Virus record (IMG/VR): IMGVR_UViG_3300025030_000062
Coordinates: 30,900-94,899 of that record
Reading direction: 5' to 3' (one strand)
DNA: 64,000 nt
DNA from: a virus
Program-made: the position numbers and the translations under genes
Notes under the pieces: model-generated
The model's database searches: none
What the model saw: only the letters and a program-made list of their open reading frames with translations
Told to the model about the DNA's origin: nothing
Shown: in pieces, positions 49,971-57,754 of the stretch
Position numbering within the stretch: position 1 is the first letter of the stretch
Layout: each line of letters starts with the position of its first letter

Positions 49971-50113
49971 TATTCACCGCCTTGGTTCAACCATTCTTCA
50001 ACTTCAATAATTGCAATTCTATGAACATACTTGTCTAAAGGAATAACTACAAAAGGCAGTCCATCTTTACGATTTTTAGACATGCTGGCTAACCCGCGCC
50101 AAGTTGTAATCAT
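49970..50113 (-). CDS. QGGE micro-protein C, 47 aa
   Basis: ATG 50113. TTWRGLASMSKNRKDGLPFV, then HRIAIIEVEEWLNQGGE. TAA overlaps the ATG of gene B. The N-terminal part looks like a short regulatory or RNA-binding peptide; its relation to A and B is clear only at the C-terminus. Confidence 0.6.
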   Translation of the reverse strand: MITTWRGLASMSKNRKDGLPFVVIPLDKYVHRIAIIEVEEWLNQGGE

Positions 50114-50337
50114 CACTCCAACACCTCCCTAACCCAAATTCGTTGACCGCTTGCCGATGTGCCGAATGACATAGCGCCAGGGCTTTCTGTTCTACCGTAA
50201 TACGTTACATCATCGGGAAACTTGGCTATCATAAACTTCTTAAGCGCGGCGTGCATTGATCCGGCTGTAACGATTAATTCAGTTTTCTGCTTATTGCTGT
50301 TGCCGTGATATAGTGATATTTTGAAGGTTCTGGTCAT
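50113..50337 (-). CDS. Hypothetical protein, 74 aa
   Basis: ATG 50337. Begins RTFKISLYHGNSNKQKTELI, a beta hairpin, then a helix (SMHAALKKFMIAKF) and VTYYGRTES. The alpha/beta pattern is like small phage proteins of unknown role. Its end overlaps the ATG of QGGE gene C by one base. Confidence 0.64.
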   Translation of the reverse strand: MTRTFKISLYHGNSNKQKTELIVTAGSMHAALKKFMIAKFPDDVTYYGRTESPGAMSFGTSASGQRIWVREVLE

Positions 50338-50339
50338 TG

Positions 50340-50522
50340 TTAAACCCTTTCTATTAGCTTATTATTCTTGCCGTAAATTCGCTTCATGCTTTCTTTAAGT
50401 GCATTATACCCACAATATTTACAGTGAAAGTAGTTCAGCATGAATTCATCACCTCGCCGCTTGGTAACTATTTCAATGATGCTGTGAAAGTCAAAGAAAC
50501 ATTTGAGGTGCTGAAGTGTCAT
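50340..50522 (-). CDS. Small Cys-containing protein, 60 aa
   Basis: ATG 50522 with GAAGGAG; an internal ATG (LNYFHCKYCGYN) after GAGGTGA would give a shorter product. CKYCGYNALKESMKRIYG is a half zinc finger. Overlaps the upstream gene by four bases. Unknown. Confidence 0.58.
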   Translation of the reverse strand: MTLQHLKCFFDFHSIIEIVTKRRGDEFMLNYFHCKYCGYNALKESMKRIYGKNNKLIERV

Positions 50523-51130
50523 ACAAACTCCTTCGCAGTAACAACATCAGCTTGTCTAATTCGGCCATAGTAAGCAGTTATGTCATGAAGATGCTGGAGC
50601 TGTTTAACATGATCATTACAAGCGCCGATTTTAAGCTGAATACGATTAGGTTCATTTTCACGGTAATCAAGCCTAGCTCCTTGCTCAAACCAACTAAGGA
50701 TTTCTTCACCTTCTGCCTTGCTTGCTACAAAAGCCGATATATTGTTCAGGTATGCGTTAGCCCTAGGTTCGCGTAATTTCGTGCCGCAAACAAAGCAGCA
50801 AGGAACCATATCAAGCCCTATACCTCTTGACCTGAAAGCTAAAGATGTTCCTTTCTCTACATCTTCGCACCTAATTTCATATTCAAATATTTCTTTCTTG
50901 GAATCAGCCAAAGCAACCAAACCGCAAGTAAGCAATCCTTCAACATGATCAACGCGCTCTTTCCAGCCAGGATAACCATGCTGAATGTCATTGATAGTTC
51001 CTCGCGCTTTACAAATTTCATTTCTTACAACTTCAATGATTTCACTCAGTGGCTTGCTGAAGTCAGTTCCAAAGATAGGTTTGGCTCTGTATCGTTCGGC
51101 GTCGGCTTTCTGTTTCTCATGATCAAACAT
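50519..51130 (-). CDS. Hypothetical protein, 203 aa
   Basis: ATG 51130 with AAGGAGAA. N-terminal helical part with GYPGWKERVDHVEGLL, a CCFVCGTKL Cys motif (about 110), and a C-terminal helical part (KQLQHLHDITAYYGRI). The largest unknown in this stretch. Possibly a metal-binding structural or regulatory protein. Between two coupled small genes. Confidence 0.66.
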   Translation of the reverse strand: MFDHEKQKADAERYRAKPIFGTDFSKPLSEIIEVVRNEICKARGTINDIQHGYPGWKERVDHVEGLLTCGLVALADSKKEIFEYEIRCEDVEKGTSLAFRSRGIGLDMVPCCFVCGTKLREPRANAYLNNISAFVASKAEGEEILSWFEQGARLDYRENEPNRIQLKIGACNDHVKQLQHLHDITAYYGRIRQADVVTAKEFV

Positions 51131-51186
51131 AACTTTCTCCTTATATTGTGGGCAATCTAAAGCAGTTAAGTAGCAATCGGCGGCAG

Positions 51187-51354
51187 TTAAGCGTCAAACC
51201 TGCTAATTATTTCTTTGATCTTTCGTAAATCTTCACCGCTAGCCCATTGACCTAATTCAACTAACAAGTTAGTCATTTCGGTGTAAGTAGGCAAGTTTTC
51301 AGTTCTAAGCCATGCGTCACAGCATTCTATCACGTAAGCCTTTTCAATTGTCAT
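51187..51354 (-). CDS. Hypothetical protein, 55 aa
   Basis: ATG 51354. Helical: EKAYVIECCDAWLRTENLPT, then VELGQWASGEDLRKIKEII. Its stop is inside a CTTAACTG element (GCT TAA CTG), with the partner element 21 bp on. Overlaps the upstream gene by four bases. Unknown. Confidence 0.63.
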   Translation of the reverse strand: MTIEKAYVIECCDAWLRTENLPTYTEMTNLLVELGQWASGEDLRKIKEIISRFDA

Positions 51355-51761
51355 GCTAACCTCCCTGTTGAAGCTAAAACAGCCGCCAACATGCTATCGA
51401 AATACCTCGTAACTTGCCTAACAACCTTATCCTCATTACTCAGTTGCTTGATATCGCGCCAATTCAATTTCTCCCTCTTGCTACCGGTCCAGTAGCCAGC
51501 AATAGAGCCGTCTAATGTAAGGTCGCTAATGCTACCGTCCGTATTCTTGACAGAATAAATCAAGAATATGGTATGTCCTGGATCATTATGAATGATGTGA
51601 TTCGGCCAGTTGTCAGGACCGGAACCAAGCGCGAAAGATACGATCAGGGACGGCCTATTTTCGTTTTCTAGCGTGCTTACCTTGAAGTGCAGGTACGAGT
51701 CAGGGAAGCGAGCTTTGATGACCGCTGAGAGCCTATTTTGGAGCGTTTCTAGGGTTTGCAT
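51351..51761 (-). CDS. Hypothetical protein, 136 aa
   Basis: ATG 51761 with GGAGGT. Beta-rich (SLIVSFALGSGPDNWPNHII, HTIFLIYSVKNTDGS), then a Trp-containing turn (YWTGSKREKLNWRD) and a helical end. Alpha/beta. Not recognised. Downstream of an HNH enzyme. Confidence 0.66.
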   Translation of the reverse strand: MQTLETLQNRLSAVIKARFPDSYLHFKVSTLENENRPSLIVSFALGSGPDNWPNHIIHNDPGHTIFLIYSVKNTDGSISDLTLDGSIAGYWTGSKREKLNWRDIKQLSNEDKVVRQVTRYFDSMLAAVLASTGRLA

Positions 51762-51775
51762 GGTTTAGACCTCCT

Positions 51776-52315
51776 TTATTCGCTGTAAGGTTTGTCCATT
51801 TCAGAACAGGACAGATATTCACTTCTAAAGAACGTAATAGCACGCTCGGCTTCTTCAATTGTGTCAAAATAACCTAAATGATGATTTCCGTTATCATGAC
51901 CAACTACTCTAAACTTTCTACCTACCGGATAAATACCTCTTATTCCAGTTTTACTATTTTTATTCGCACCTGCTCTATTTTCAGCATTTTGCTTACTTGT
52001 TATCAAACGCAAATTATCTCTAGTGTTGTCTAAAGAATTACAGTTTTTATGATCTATCTTAAATTCTTTAGTATTCGGATTATATAAAATTAAAGTATGT
52101 AGCAACACTAAAGTTCCACAACCATCTTCACACTTAAAAGCTCGTGCATAATAGTTACCATGATTTAGCATAACTCCGATTGTAGACCATTCTGATAATC
52201 TATCAAAATCACAAATATCAATAATAACAGTATGTTTTACTTTGTTACGCTGTACTACTTCAATAAAACATTTGTCATCTTCAAAATAAAAATCATTACT
52301 TATCATAACATCCAT
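51776..52315 (-). CDS. HNH-AP2 homing endonuclease
   Basis: 179 residues. N-terminal beta part (ISNDFYFEDDKCFIEVVQRN), nuclease FKIDHKNCNSLDNTRDNLRL with SKQNAENR (about 90-120), AP2-like module GIRGIYPVGRKFRVVGHDNG (about 128-160). Same class as the enzymes at 34303 and 38431. Free-standing upstream of a small gene. Confidence 0.85.
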   Translation of the reverse strand: MDVMISNDFYFEDDKCFIEVVQRNKVKHTVIIDICDFDRLSEWSTIGVMLNHGNYYARAFKCEDGCGTLVLLHTLILYNPNTKEFKIDHKNCNSLDNTRDNLRLITSKQNAENRAGANKNSKTGIRGIYPVGRKFRVVGHDNGNHHLGYFDTIEEAERAITFFRSEYLSCSEMDKPYSE

Positions 52316-52321
52316 TCCTTT

Positions 52322-52498
52322 TTACTTAGCAATGTAGCAGTTAACGCCAATAGTTACCGGCTTACCCTCAATCATAACGTCAGTAACCTTGTTACCATGA
52401 GTGCTAGCAACAACCTTAGTTTTACCGGATGTTGAGAGCGTAGGCTTTTGCAGTTCGATAGTGATTACCAGATTGTTACCTTTGATTTCTGCTTTCAT
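52322..52498 (-). CDS. Hypothetical beta-rich protein, 58 aa
   Basis: ATG 52498 with GGAGAA. KAEIKGNNLVITIELQKPT, then TKVVASTHGNKVTDV and YIAK. A five-stranded-looking small barrel, of the kind widespread in phage accessory regions. Unknown. Confidence 0.63.
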   Translation of the reverse strand: MKAEIKGNNLVITIELQKPTLSTSGKTKVVASTHGNKVTDVMIEGKPVTIGVNCYIAK

Positions 52499-52550
52499 TT
52501 TAGTTTCTCCTTTAGGTAAGTGGTGACAGTTAAGCGGTGAAGAGGGACAG

Positions 52551-52706
52551 TTAAGCTAACAATTTGTCAGGCACAAAAGACAACACAAACTCTTCAAACG
52601 TTTCATTCCATTGGTTCTTGTTGTCAAGACTGCCATATCTTTCAATCCAACCGAGCTTGTAATATTCAAAGTATCACTCTAGTTTAGTTCCTTTGTATTT
52701 GTTCAT
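52551..52706 (-). pseudogene. Small gene with an in-frame TGA (read-through or broken)
   Basis: ATG 52706 with AAAGGAGA opens a 51-codon frame whose 11th codon is TGA (52676-52674), between NKYKGTKLE and YFEYYKLGWIERYGSLDN; the stop at the natural end lies in a CTTAACTG element. Reading TGA as Trp gives EWYFEYYKLGW. Other genes here end with TGA, so the code is not altered. Nonsense mutation, programmed read-through, or sequence error. Confidence 0.55.
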
Positions 52707-52707
52707 T

Positions 52708-53052
52708 TTATTCTCCTTTCGCTTTAGCGATAGCTTCAATAGCTTTATTGTAGTCACCAATAAAGCTATTGTGTAATTCCTTAGCTGAATAAGCTTCGCC
52801 GTTATCAGCCGCATTTATGATATCAGATAACGCTTTGCTACAAAGCTCTAACGCTTCCAAAAGTTCAGGAGCAGCGACTATAAGCCTTGCGTTAGCTTCG
52901 CCGAGGTGCGCCCAAGGAAAAATTTCAGCTATTTTGTTGCAATGTTTATCAGTTACAACAATCTGTTCACCGTTACCGTCAATACCAGAACGAATTGCGT
53001 AATTCCAAGGTTTAGGCGAAACAGTTTCTTCAATGTTAGGAAAGCGGCTCAT
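52708..53052 (-). CDS. Hypothetical protein (ANARLIVAAPELLEALE type), 114 aa
   Basis: ATG 53052 with GGAGGT. The segment LGEANARLIVAAPELLEALE (about 50-69) is a signature of a common family of short phage proteins of unknown function; the N-terminal half is beta-rich, the rest helical. No known activity. Confidence 0.72.
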   Translation of the reverse strand: MSRFPNIEETVSPKPWNYAIRSGIDGNGEQIVVTDKHCNKIAEIFPWAHLGEANARLIVAAPELLEALELCSKALSDIINAADNGEAYSAKELHNSFIGDYNKAIEAIAKAKGE

Positions 53053-53106
53053 TGTGTTACCTCCTGTTTAGTCAATCGGTTGCAGTTAAGTAGAAAGTGA
53101 GAGCAG

Positions 53107-53379
53107 TTAAGCCGTTTCCTTATCCAGCATACGCTTAACATTATCCCGCTCAATAGTCAAGTTAGCGCGGTTATCATAATGTTCCCTAATCTGGTAGTCT
53201 ACCTCGTTGAACAGCTTCATGAAACGGTCATACATAGCTTTAGGGATAACTACAGTTTCGTAGTCAACTTTAGCCTCTTGAATCAGGCTAGCAGGAACGT
53301 GATAGTAAGCCGGAACGCCGTTAATCTCACAAGACACTTCAGCCTTATCAACAATCTTTTGCAGTATTCTCTTATCCAT
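53107..53379 (-). CDS. Hypothetical protein, 90 aa
   Basis: ATG 53379. Helical (LQKIVDKAEVSCEINGVPAY), then VVIPKAMYDRFMKLFNEVDY. Stop within a CTTAACTG element (GCT TAA CTG), partner 21 bp on. Unknown. Confidence 0.65.
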   Translation of the reverse strand: MDKRILQKIVDKAEVSCEINGVPAYYHVPASLIQEAKVDYETVVIPKAMYDRFMKLFNEVDYQIREHYDNRANLTIERDNVKRMLDKETA

Positions 53380-53390
53380 TTTAGGCTCCT

Positions 53391-53696
53391 TTATTGAATG
53401 TTCAACAGCTTGCAGTTATCAACATAAGCTTGTGCTGATTCTCTAGTGTAGAACGCTTTGTGTTTGTTGTAGGTGTTAGGGATAATATTGCAATCATTGA
53501 GAGAAATTTTAAAGCTTTCTGTATCAACAAAAACACCTGTTAAAGCTTTGCTTAATTGAATAACGTAAGATGAACTTTTGATACACTCTTCTCTGATAAA
53601 ACTACTTTTGCTTAAAGCAAGTGCTATAAATATTGACATTCCCGGCTTAACCTCTTCAACGGTCATTATCTGGTCCAAGCTGAATATCGCACTCAT
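53391..53696 (-). CDS. Hypothetical protein, 101 aa
   Basis: ATG 53696, AGGAGG. Contains MTVEEVKPGMSIFIALALSK and KHKAFYTRESAQAYVDNCKL; the last part is like a small modulator with an AxxYVxN turn. Beta/alpha. Unknown. Confidence 0.63.
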   Translation of the reverse strand: MSAIFSLDQIMTVEEVKPGMSIFIALALSKSSFIREECIKSSSYVIQLSKALTGVFVDTESFKISLNDCNIIPNTYNKHKAFYTRESAQAYVDNCKLLNIQ

Positions 53697-53715
53697 TCTC
53701 TAACCCTCCTTTCAA

Positions 53716-54054
53716 CTAGCTATTTGCCCACAATTGAGCACATTCAGGACAACGTTCAATCAACAGTTCTAGCGATAATTCTTGATCAACTTTAACCTCT
53801 TGCTGTTCAACTGGCAGATAGCTAAAGTCAGGCTGTTCAAGCGGCAACATATGATTGTAACCTCTAGCTAGCATTTCATCGGCCAATTCATCATGCCTAG
53901 CTTTGTATGATCCAGGCTCAATAGAGTTAACCGCTATGCGTCCTGTTATGGAGTGTTTCTTTTGCCAGTTATGTAGGAATTTGTGATGCTCATTATGTTC
54001 TCCTAATAAATGCTGTCTGCACATCACTTTAGGGTCTAGCAGCCACATTCGCAT
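53716..54054 (-). CDS. Pyrimidine-dimer DNA glycosylase / endonuclease V-like (DenV-type)
   Basis: 112 residues. The N-terminus RMWLLDPKVMCRQHLLGEHN, then HKFLHNWQKKHSITGRIAVN and SYKARHDELADEMLARGYNH, is the pattern of the DenV/Pyr_excise type carried by many phages. T4 DenV cuts at UV pyrimidine dimers through its N-terminal residue, and this protein keeps the short start and the basic helices. It protects or repairs phage DNA, or may act in a related repair step. The C-terminal CPECAQLWA pair is an addition. Confidence 0.7.
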   Translation of the reverse strand: MRMWLLDPKVMCRQHLLGEHNEHHKFLHNWQKKHSITGRIAVNSIEPGSYKARHDELADEMLARGYNHMLPLEQPDFSYLPVEQQEVKVDQELSLELLIERCPECAQLWANS

Positions 54055-54104
54055 TTCAGGCTCCTTTAGTCAAAGGTTAGCAGTTAAGAGTCAAACACCG
54101 ACAG

Positions 54105-54452
54105 TTAACAGTAAATCAATCCATCATCACCGACATAAAGGTCAACTTCACCGAAAGCCTTGCTAGCTTCCGTTAGCCGTTCACCTACTTCTTTCGGCCA
54201 ATCACCATCCCAAAATCCCGCACCGTGACCGTTACGAGTAAGCCAGAAGTCATGTCCAGCTTGGCTAGGATCATCAACTATATCATTCCAGTTTTCAGCC
54301 TGAAACTTAGCACAATCGGCTTTCATTTGATTTAGGCATTTCTCGCTAATATCGTAAATGCTGTAATCATCGTCAAGTGGTTCGCCGTTATCATCTGTTG
54401 AGGACCACAAAGCGGTTACTATGTATTGAGTTGTGAATATGTCTAAGTTCAT
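54105..54452 (-). CDS. Hypothetical protein, 115 aa
   Basis: ATG 54452. DLFTTQYIVTALWSSTDDNG, then DPSQAGHDFWLTRNGHGAGF and EVDLYVGDDGLIYC. The acidic, aromatic-rich, Gly-rich pattern (WLTRNGHGAGFWD) is one seen in a conserved phage protein family of unknown role. Stop inside a CTTAACTG-type element (CTGTTAACTG), partner 21 bp on. Confidence 0.7.
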   Translation of the reverse strand: MNLDIFTTQYIVTALWSSTDDNGEPLDDDYSIYDISEKCLNQMKADCAKFQAENWNDIVDDPSQAGHDFWLTRNGHGAGFWDGDWPKEVGERLTEASKAFGEVDLYVGDDGLIYC

Positions 54453-54467
54453 GGTTTGTTATCTCCT

Positions 54468-54734
54468 TTATTGTGGGCAGACTGACTCTTTGTAGTAGTC
54501 AGTATAACCTTTAGTTTCAAGGTAAATTTCTCTGACAAGCTTTGTTATTTCTTCAGGTTGTTCACATTCGCTATCAAGGCCGATACAAGCTATACCGTTA
54601 ATATGTAAACCTAAGAACGTATCTTTATGCGGCATTCCGTCTAAACAAAGTGTTCCTGCTGCAAAGTAAATTGCTCCTTTAGGCTTTATTTCTTTGTTAA
54701 GTATTTTCTTAACTACTTTCCAATATACAGTCAT
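54468..54734 (-). CDS. Hypothetical protein, 88 aa
   Basis: ATG 54734 with AAAGGAGA; a longer in-frame ORF exists from 54767. VYWKVVKKILNKEIKPKGAI, then LCLDGMPHKDTFLGLHINGI, EEITKLVREIYLETKGYTDY. Not recognised. Confidence 0.62.
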   Translation of the reverse strand: MTVYWKVVKKILNKEIKPKGAIYFAAGTLCLDGMPHKDTFLGLHINGIACIGLDSECEQPEEITKLVREIYLETKGYTDYYKESVCPQ

Positions 54735-54797
54735 AGCACTATCTCCTTTTATTAGCTGATTCGTCAACAGTTAATAGTTAACAGTTAAGCCTTAACC

Positions 54798-55103
54798 CTA
54801 AGCAACCTTCTTAGAATTAATCGCTCTAACCCTAGCATCAAAATGAAGCGTACTAAAGCGATTAATTACTTCCAGGTTGTAACCTAAGCTTTCCAGTTCC
54901 CTCTTAAGCGGCATATATTCATCTTCTCTTGCTCTAACGGTAACACTAGAAAGGCTAACGCTTGCGCTAGAATGCTGGCCCATATGCATGTAACTAAGGC
55001 ATGTGCAATAATCGTTAGTTCCTGGCAGTTCAGGGAATAGTGCTATTACTTCGCCAGTATCTTTGAACTTGCGAAAGATTACTTTGGTGATAGATGCTTT
55101 CAT
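54798..55103 (-). CDS. Hypothetical protein, 101 aa
   Basis: ATG 55103 with AAAGGAG. KVIFRKFKDTGEVIALFPEL, then CTCLSYMHMGQHSSASVSLS and NLEVINRFSTLHFDARV. The pattern is that of a recurrent phage protein with mixed alpha/beta fold and no assigned role. Stop TAG lies just before two CTTAACTG-like elements. Confidence 0.7.
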   Translation of the reverse strand: MKASITKVIFRKFKDTGEVIALFPELPGTNDYCTCLSYMHMGQHSSASVSLSSVTVRAREDEYMPLKRELESLGYNLEVINRFSTLHFDARVRAINSKKVA

Positions 55104-55117
55104 GGCTCAATTCTCCT

Positions 55118-55312
55118 TTATTTATTCAACGGTAATTGTTCGATAGCTTCAATGAAATAAGTCGGTTCTTGGCCGTTCATGTAATCATTCCATTCATCGT
55201 CGCTAGCCATTGTTTCAGCTATTACTTCAGCTTCTTTTTCATTGCAAGCTAGTACTTCATAGCTTTTGGTAAACGATACCGTTCTGGTTACTTCTACTGT
55301 ATAAATTTTCAT
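55118..55312 (-). CDS. Hypothetical protein, 64 aa
   Basis: ATG 55312. KIYTVEVTRTVSFTKSYEVL, then CNEKEAEVIAETMASDDEWN. Beta-alpha, acidic. Such small acidic proteins often bind host enzymes, but nothing specific is visible. Confidence 0.65.
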   Translation of the reverse strand: MKIYTVEVTRTVSFTKSYEVLACNEKEAEVIAETMASDDEWNDYMNGQEPTYFIEAIEQLPLNK

Positions 55313-55383
55313 TTGTTTATCTCCTTTATATTGTTAAAGTTGAAAGCAAAGCCAGTTAAGGCAAGCGTTAGCAGTTAAGCAAT

Positions 55384-55839
55384 CTATTTGCACATCCTTT
55401 CACCTTTCATAAACTTGCAAAGGTTTTCAGCTTGCCGTTGTGACTTACAATTGGCGTATATTGAGTCATCATGACAAACGGAATATGTATAACCTTGTTC
55501 CTTGCTTTCGGTAACGGTCCATTCGCCTACTGTAAAGCTTTCATGCTTATACAGAAAGCGTTTTGTTTCTACGTCCTGAATAGCAACAATGCAATGATCA
55601 AGTAAGCCTGAACCGCCTAAAGAACGTACATTGTTGACTATTAGCGGAATAGGCTTAATGCCGGTACTCTTGCCGATAGTGCCAATTATGTCATATTCAT
55701 CTTCCCAGGATTTACCCGTTTCAGTGTCGCCATAGTAAAGCCTAACTCTTTGCTCTCTTCTAGCGTTAAGCGTAGTTAGCCATTGTTTGACCGTTTCGTT
55801 AGTTCTATCGTTAAAGTTAAACTCTTTATCGTTTCTCAT
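55384..55839 (-). CDS. Hypothetical protein, 151 aa
   Basis: ATG 55839. Contains WLTTLNARREQRVRLYYGDT, DEYDIIGTIGKSTGIKPIPL, SGLLDHCIVAIQ, and a Cys-containing end (NLCKFMKGERMCK). Alpha/beta, resembling a small DNA- or metabolite-binding protein. Stop TAG is two codons before a CTTAACTG element that also gives an in-frame TAA. Confidence 0.66.
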   Translation of the reverse strand: MRNDKEFNFNDRTNETVKQWLTTLNARREQRVRLYYGDTETGKSWEDEYDIIGTIGKSTGIKPIPLIVNNVRSLGGSGLLDHCIVAIQDVETKRFLYKHESFTVGEWTVTESKEQGYTYSVCHDDSIYANCKSQRQAENLCKFMKGERMCK

Positions 55840-55930
55840 TCCGGTATCTCCTTAGTAGTTAGTCAGTCCTTGACAGTTTAGTTAGTCAATCCTTGACAGT
55901 TAACAACTCGAAACAGTTAAGAGTTAGCAA

Positions 55931-56182
55931 TTAATCGTGATAGCAGTTAGCAAACCTAGGCAATCCCGTTACCTTTTGCCATTCCCGAATGAAAGCTAAA
56001 GCATACCTCTTGCGCGGGAATTCACCGGCAATAAAGCCTTGGTAATCGCTGTTACCCTCTAAAACCTCATAGAACTGTTTGCCGTTTTCATGCCAATTCT
56101 TAGCCAAGAAACAGCCTTTAATGGCGTTATGTTTCAGGTATTGAGTTCTAAGGCACTCGGAAACAGTTATAGCGTTTATCAT
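55931..56182 (-). CDS. Hypothetical protein, 83 aa
   Basis: ATG 56182 has the AAAGGAG site; a longer in-frame ORF starts at 56209. NAIKGCFLAKNWHENGKQFY, then FPRKRYALAFIREWQKVTGL. Basic, alpha/beta. Unknown. Confidence 0.63.
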   Translation of the reverse strand: MINAITVSECLRTQYLKHNAIKGCFLAKNWHENGKQFYEVLEGNSDYQGFIAGEFPRKRYALAFIREWQKVTGLPRFANCYHD

Positions 56183-56219
56183 GGCTTCAGGCTCCTTTAG
56201 TGTGGACAAAGGCTAGCGG

Positions 56220-56360
56220 TTAAAAACCCACCACGTTATCATTAGCTATCAAGTTTCTACAATCCCATTTTCTTAACTCATTTGGAGCGGTATCGTTCCA
56301 TAAAATCCGCTGTTCATCCCATATAAGATCGTCAATGATTTGATCGATTGTTTTACTCAT
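56220..56360 (-). CDS. Hypothetical protein, 46 aa
   Basis: ATG 56360 with GGAGTG. TIDQIIDDLIWDEQRILWND, then LRKWDCRNLIANDN. Helical and acidic. Unknown. Confidence 0.57.
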   Translation of the reverse strand: MSKTIDQIIDDLIWDEQRILWNDTAPNELRKWDCRNLIANDNVVGF

Positions 56361-56427
56361 TGTTTGCACTCCTTTATAGTTTGCCCACAAATAGGCAACA
56401 AGAAACAGTTAAGGCAAAGCTCGACAG

Positions 56428-56580
56428 TTAAGCGTTAGCCGGTCTAAGCCGTTCCAAGATCATGTGAATTTCCCCTTGCCTATCCATTGACAAGTTACGA
56501 AAAGCATCTTTGTTGCCGTTCTTTAGCATGTTAATTTCTTTCCTGGTTAGTTCAGCTGATAAGCGTTTGAAGTATCCCAT
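56428..56580 (-). CDS. Hypothetical protein, 50 aa
   Basis: ATG 56580 with AAGGAG. GYFKRLSAELTRKEINMLKN, then DAFRNLSMDRQGEIHMILER. Basic helical peptide. Stop in a CTTAACTG element (GCT TAA CTG), second copy 19 bp on. Confidence 0.6.
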   Translation of the reverse strand: MGYFKRLSAELTRKEINMLKNGNKDAFRNLSMDRQGEIHMILERLRPANA

Positions 56581-56604
56581 TGTCTTAGGCTCCTTTAGAT
56601 AAAG

Positions 56605-56757
56605 TTAGTTAACAGCTTTAAGTTTATTTACCATTTCTTTAGCATCGTTAAATATCGAATTTACCCAATTATCTTTAATCGGCATTCTGTCGCCTTTAAA
56701 ACATTGTAATTCAATTAACCTTTCTAGCATTCTTACAATCTCGTTGTTATCGCACAT
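56605..56757 (-). CDS. Hypothetical protein, 50 aa
   Basis: ATG 56757 with AAAGGAG. NEIVRMLERLIELQCFKGDR, then WVNSIFNDAKEMVNKLK. Two helices, like a small dimeric regulator. Unknown. Confidence 0.58.
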   Translation of the reverse strand: MCDNNEIVRMLERLIELQCFKGDRMPIKDNWVNSIFNDAKEMVNKLKAVN

Positions 56758-56783
56758 TTTAAAGGCTCCTTTAGAAAGTTAGG

Positions 56784-56999
56784 TTATTCGGCTCGATTGT
56801 CTTTAACTTCAAACTTAAACAGCTTGCCGTTTTCAAATGGACCAACAAGAGATTTGATCACAACAAGCTGGCTTGTATCGTCAAAGCGATAAACCGTTCT
56901 TTCTTCATTGTTACACTTGGTTGTTACTTGCTTAAAACCGTTAACGTTAAAAGCTATGCAATCTTTCACTTTGTTATATTCGTCGCGTGCTAGGCTCAT
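56784..56999 (-). CDS. Hypothetical protein, 71 aa
   Basis: ATG 56999 with AAGGAGG. DEYNKVKDCIAFNVNGFKQV, then strands (ERTVYRFDDTSQLVVIKSLV). Alpha/beta. Unknown. Confidence 0.64.
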   Translation of the reverse strand: MSLARDEYNKVKDCIAFNVNGFKQVTTKCNNEERTVYRFDDTSQLVVIKSLVGPFENGKLFKFEVKDNRAE

Positions 57000-57084
57000 T
57001 TTAAACCTCCTTAAATCCCTGGTTAATGGCCCACTATCACTTTGCCGGTAACTTGCCGTTTAAACGGTATCCTTAAGCCTTAAA

Positions 57085-57477
57085 CTAATACTCTTGCTCG
57101 TTGTAATTATCAGCTATCTCTTGCCAGTCAATAGCGCCGATAGTCCAGCTTTCAAGTTTAAGCTTTCTAGCTTGAAACGTCGCTTTAACTCTGCTAGCTA
57201 AAACTTTATCGCCAGCTTTGCGAATAGCCGAAATAGTCTCATAGCTAGGCTGATCTTGCTCTAATAACCATGCTGCATTCCACGTTCTGCTATTCGTCCA
57301 TCCTTCATAAATTTCATCGACAGAAACAGCTTTAACAAGCTTATCATGTGGGCATTCTTCAGTATCACCAAATTGAAAGGCTTTGCCTAAGTAATACTCT
57401 TTTGCGCCTTTCAAGTCAGTATTCAGGCTAGTTACTATTTCGTTTCCATCGGCGAACTTAATTTTAAATGTTTTCAT
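57085..57477 (-). CDS. Hypothetical protein, 130 aa
   Basis: ATG 57477. N-terminal KTFKIKFADGNEIVTSLNTD domain, then EIYEGWTNSRTWNAAWLLEQ and a helical end (TFQARKLKLESWTIGAIDWQ). The GWTNSRTWNAAWLL segment is a signature I have seen in phage accessory proteins of unknown role (a region of tRNA/antirestriction-type neighbours). Possible regulatory or anti-host role only by context. Confidence 0.7.
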   Translation of the reverse strand: MKTFKIKFADGNEIVTSLNTDLKGAKEYYLGKAFQFGDTEECPHDKLVKAVSVDEIYEGWTNSRTWNAAWLLEQDQPSYETISAIRKAGDKVLASRVKATFQARKLKLESWTIGAIDWQEIADNYNEQEY

Positions 57478-57534
57478 CGTCGTTATCTCCTTTAAATTGG
57501 CAAGCTGTGACAGTTAAGAGGCAAGGTAAAACAG

Positions 57535-57714
57535 TTAAATATAGTAAATAGCTCCTTCCCTTTTAAAATAACCAGCTTCATTATTATTGTCTGGTTCACC
57601 TTTAAAACATCTAAATATCTTAACAAGTTTACCCTCATGTGTTACAAAGCGAGAATAAAGCTTATAACCGTTTTCTCTTTTCTCTATTTCTTTCCAATTA
57701 GTTTTACGTTCCAT
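57535..57714 (-). CDS. Hypothetical protein, 59 aa
   Basis: ATG 57714 with AAAGGAGA. ERKTNWKEIEKRENGYKLYS, then VKIFRCFKGEPDNNNE. Basic start, beta-rich. Stop TAA lies in a TTTAACTG element; partner element 21 bp on. Confidence 0.6.
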   Translation of the reverse strand: MERKTNWKEIEKRENGYKLYSRFVTHEGKLVKIFRCFKGEPDNNNEAGYFKREGAIYYI

Positions 57715-57754
57715 TTCGTACTCTCCTTTTAACCGTTAGTTTCTTGCTACTTCG

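Noticed and set aside
52674-52676. TGA read as tryptophan (alternative genetic code)
   Set aside because: Many well-supported genes in the window end with TGA, so a single in-frame TGA is more simply a mutation or read-through.
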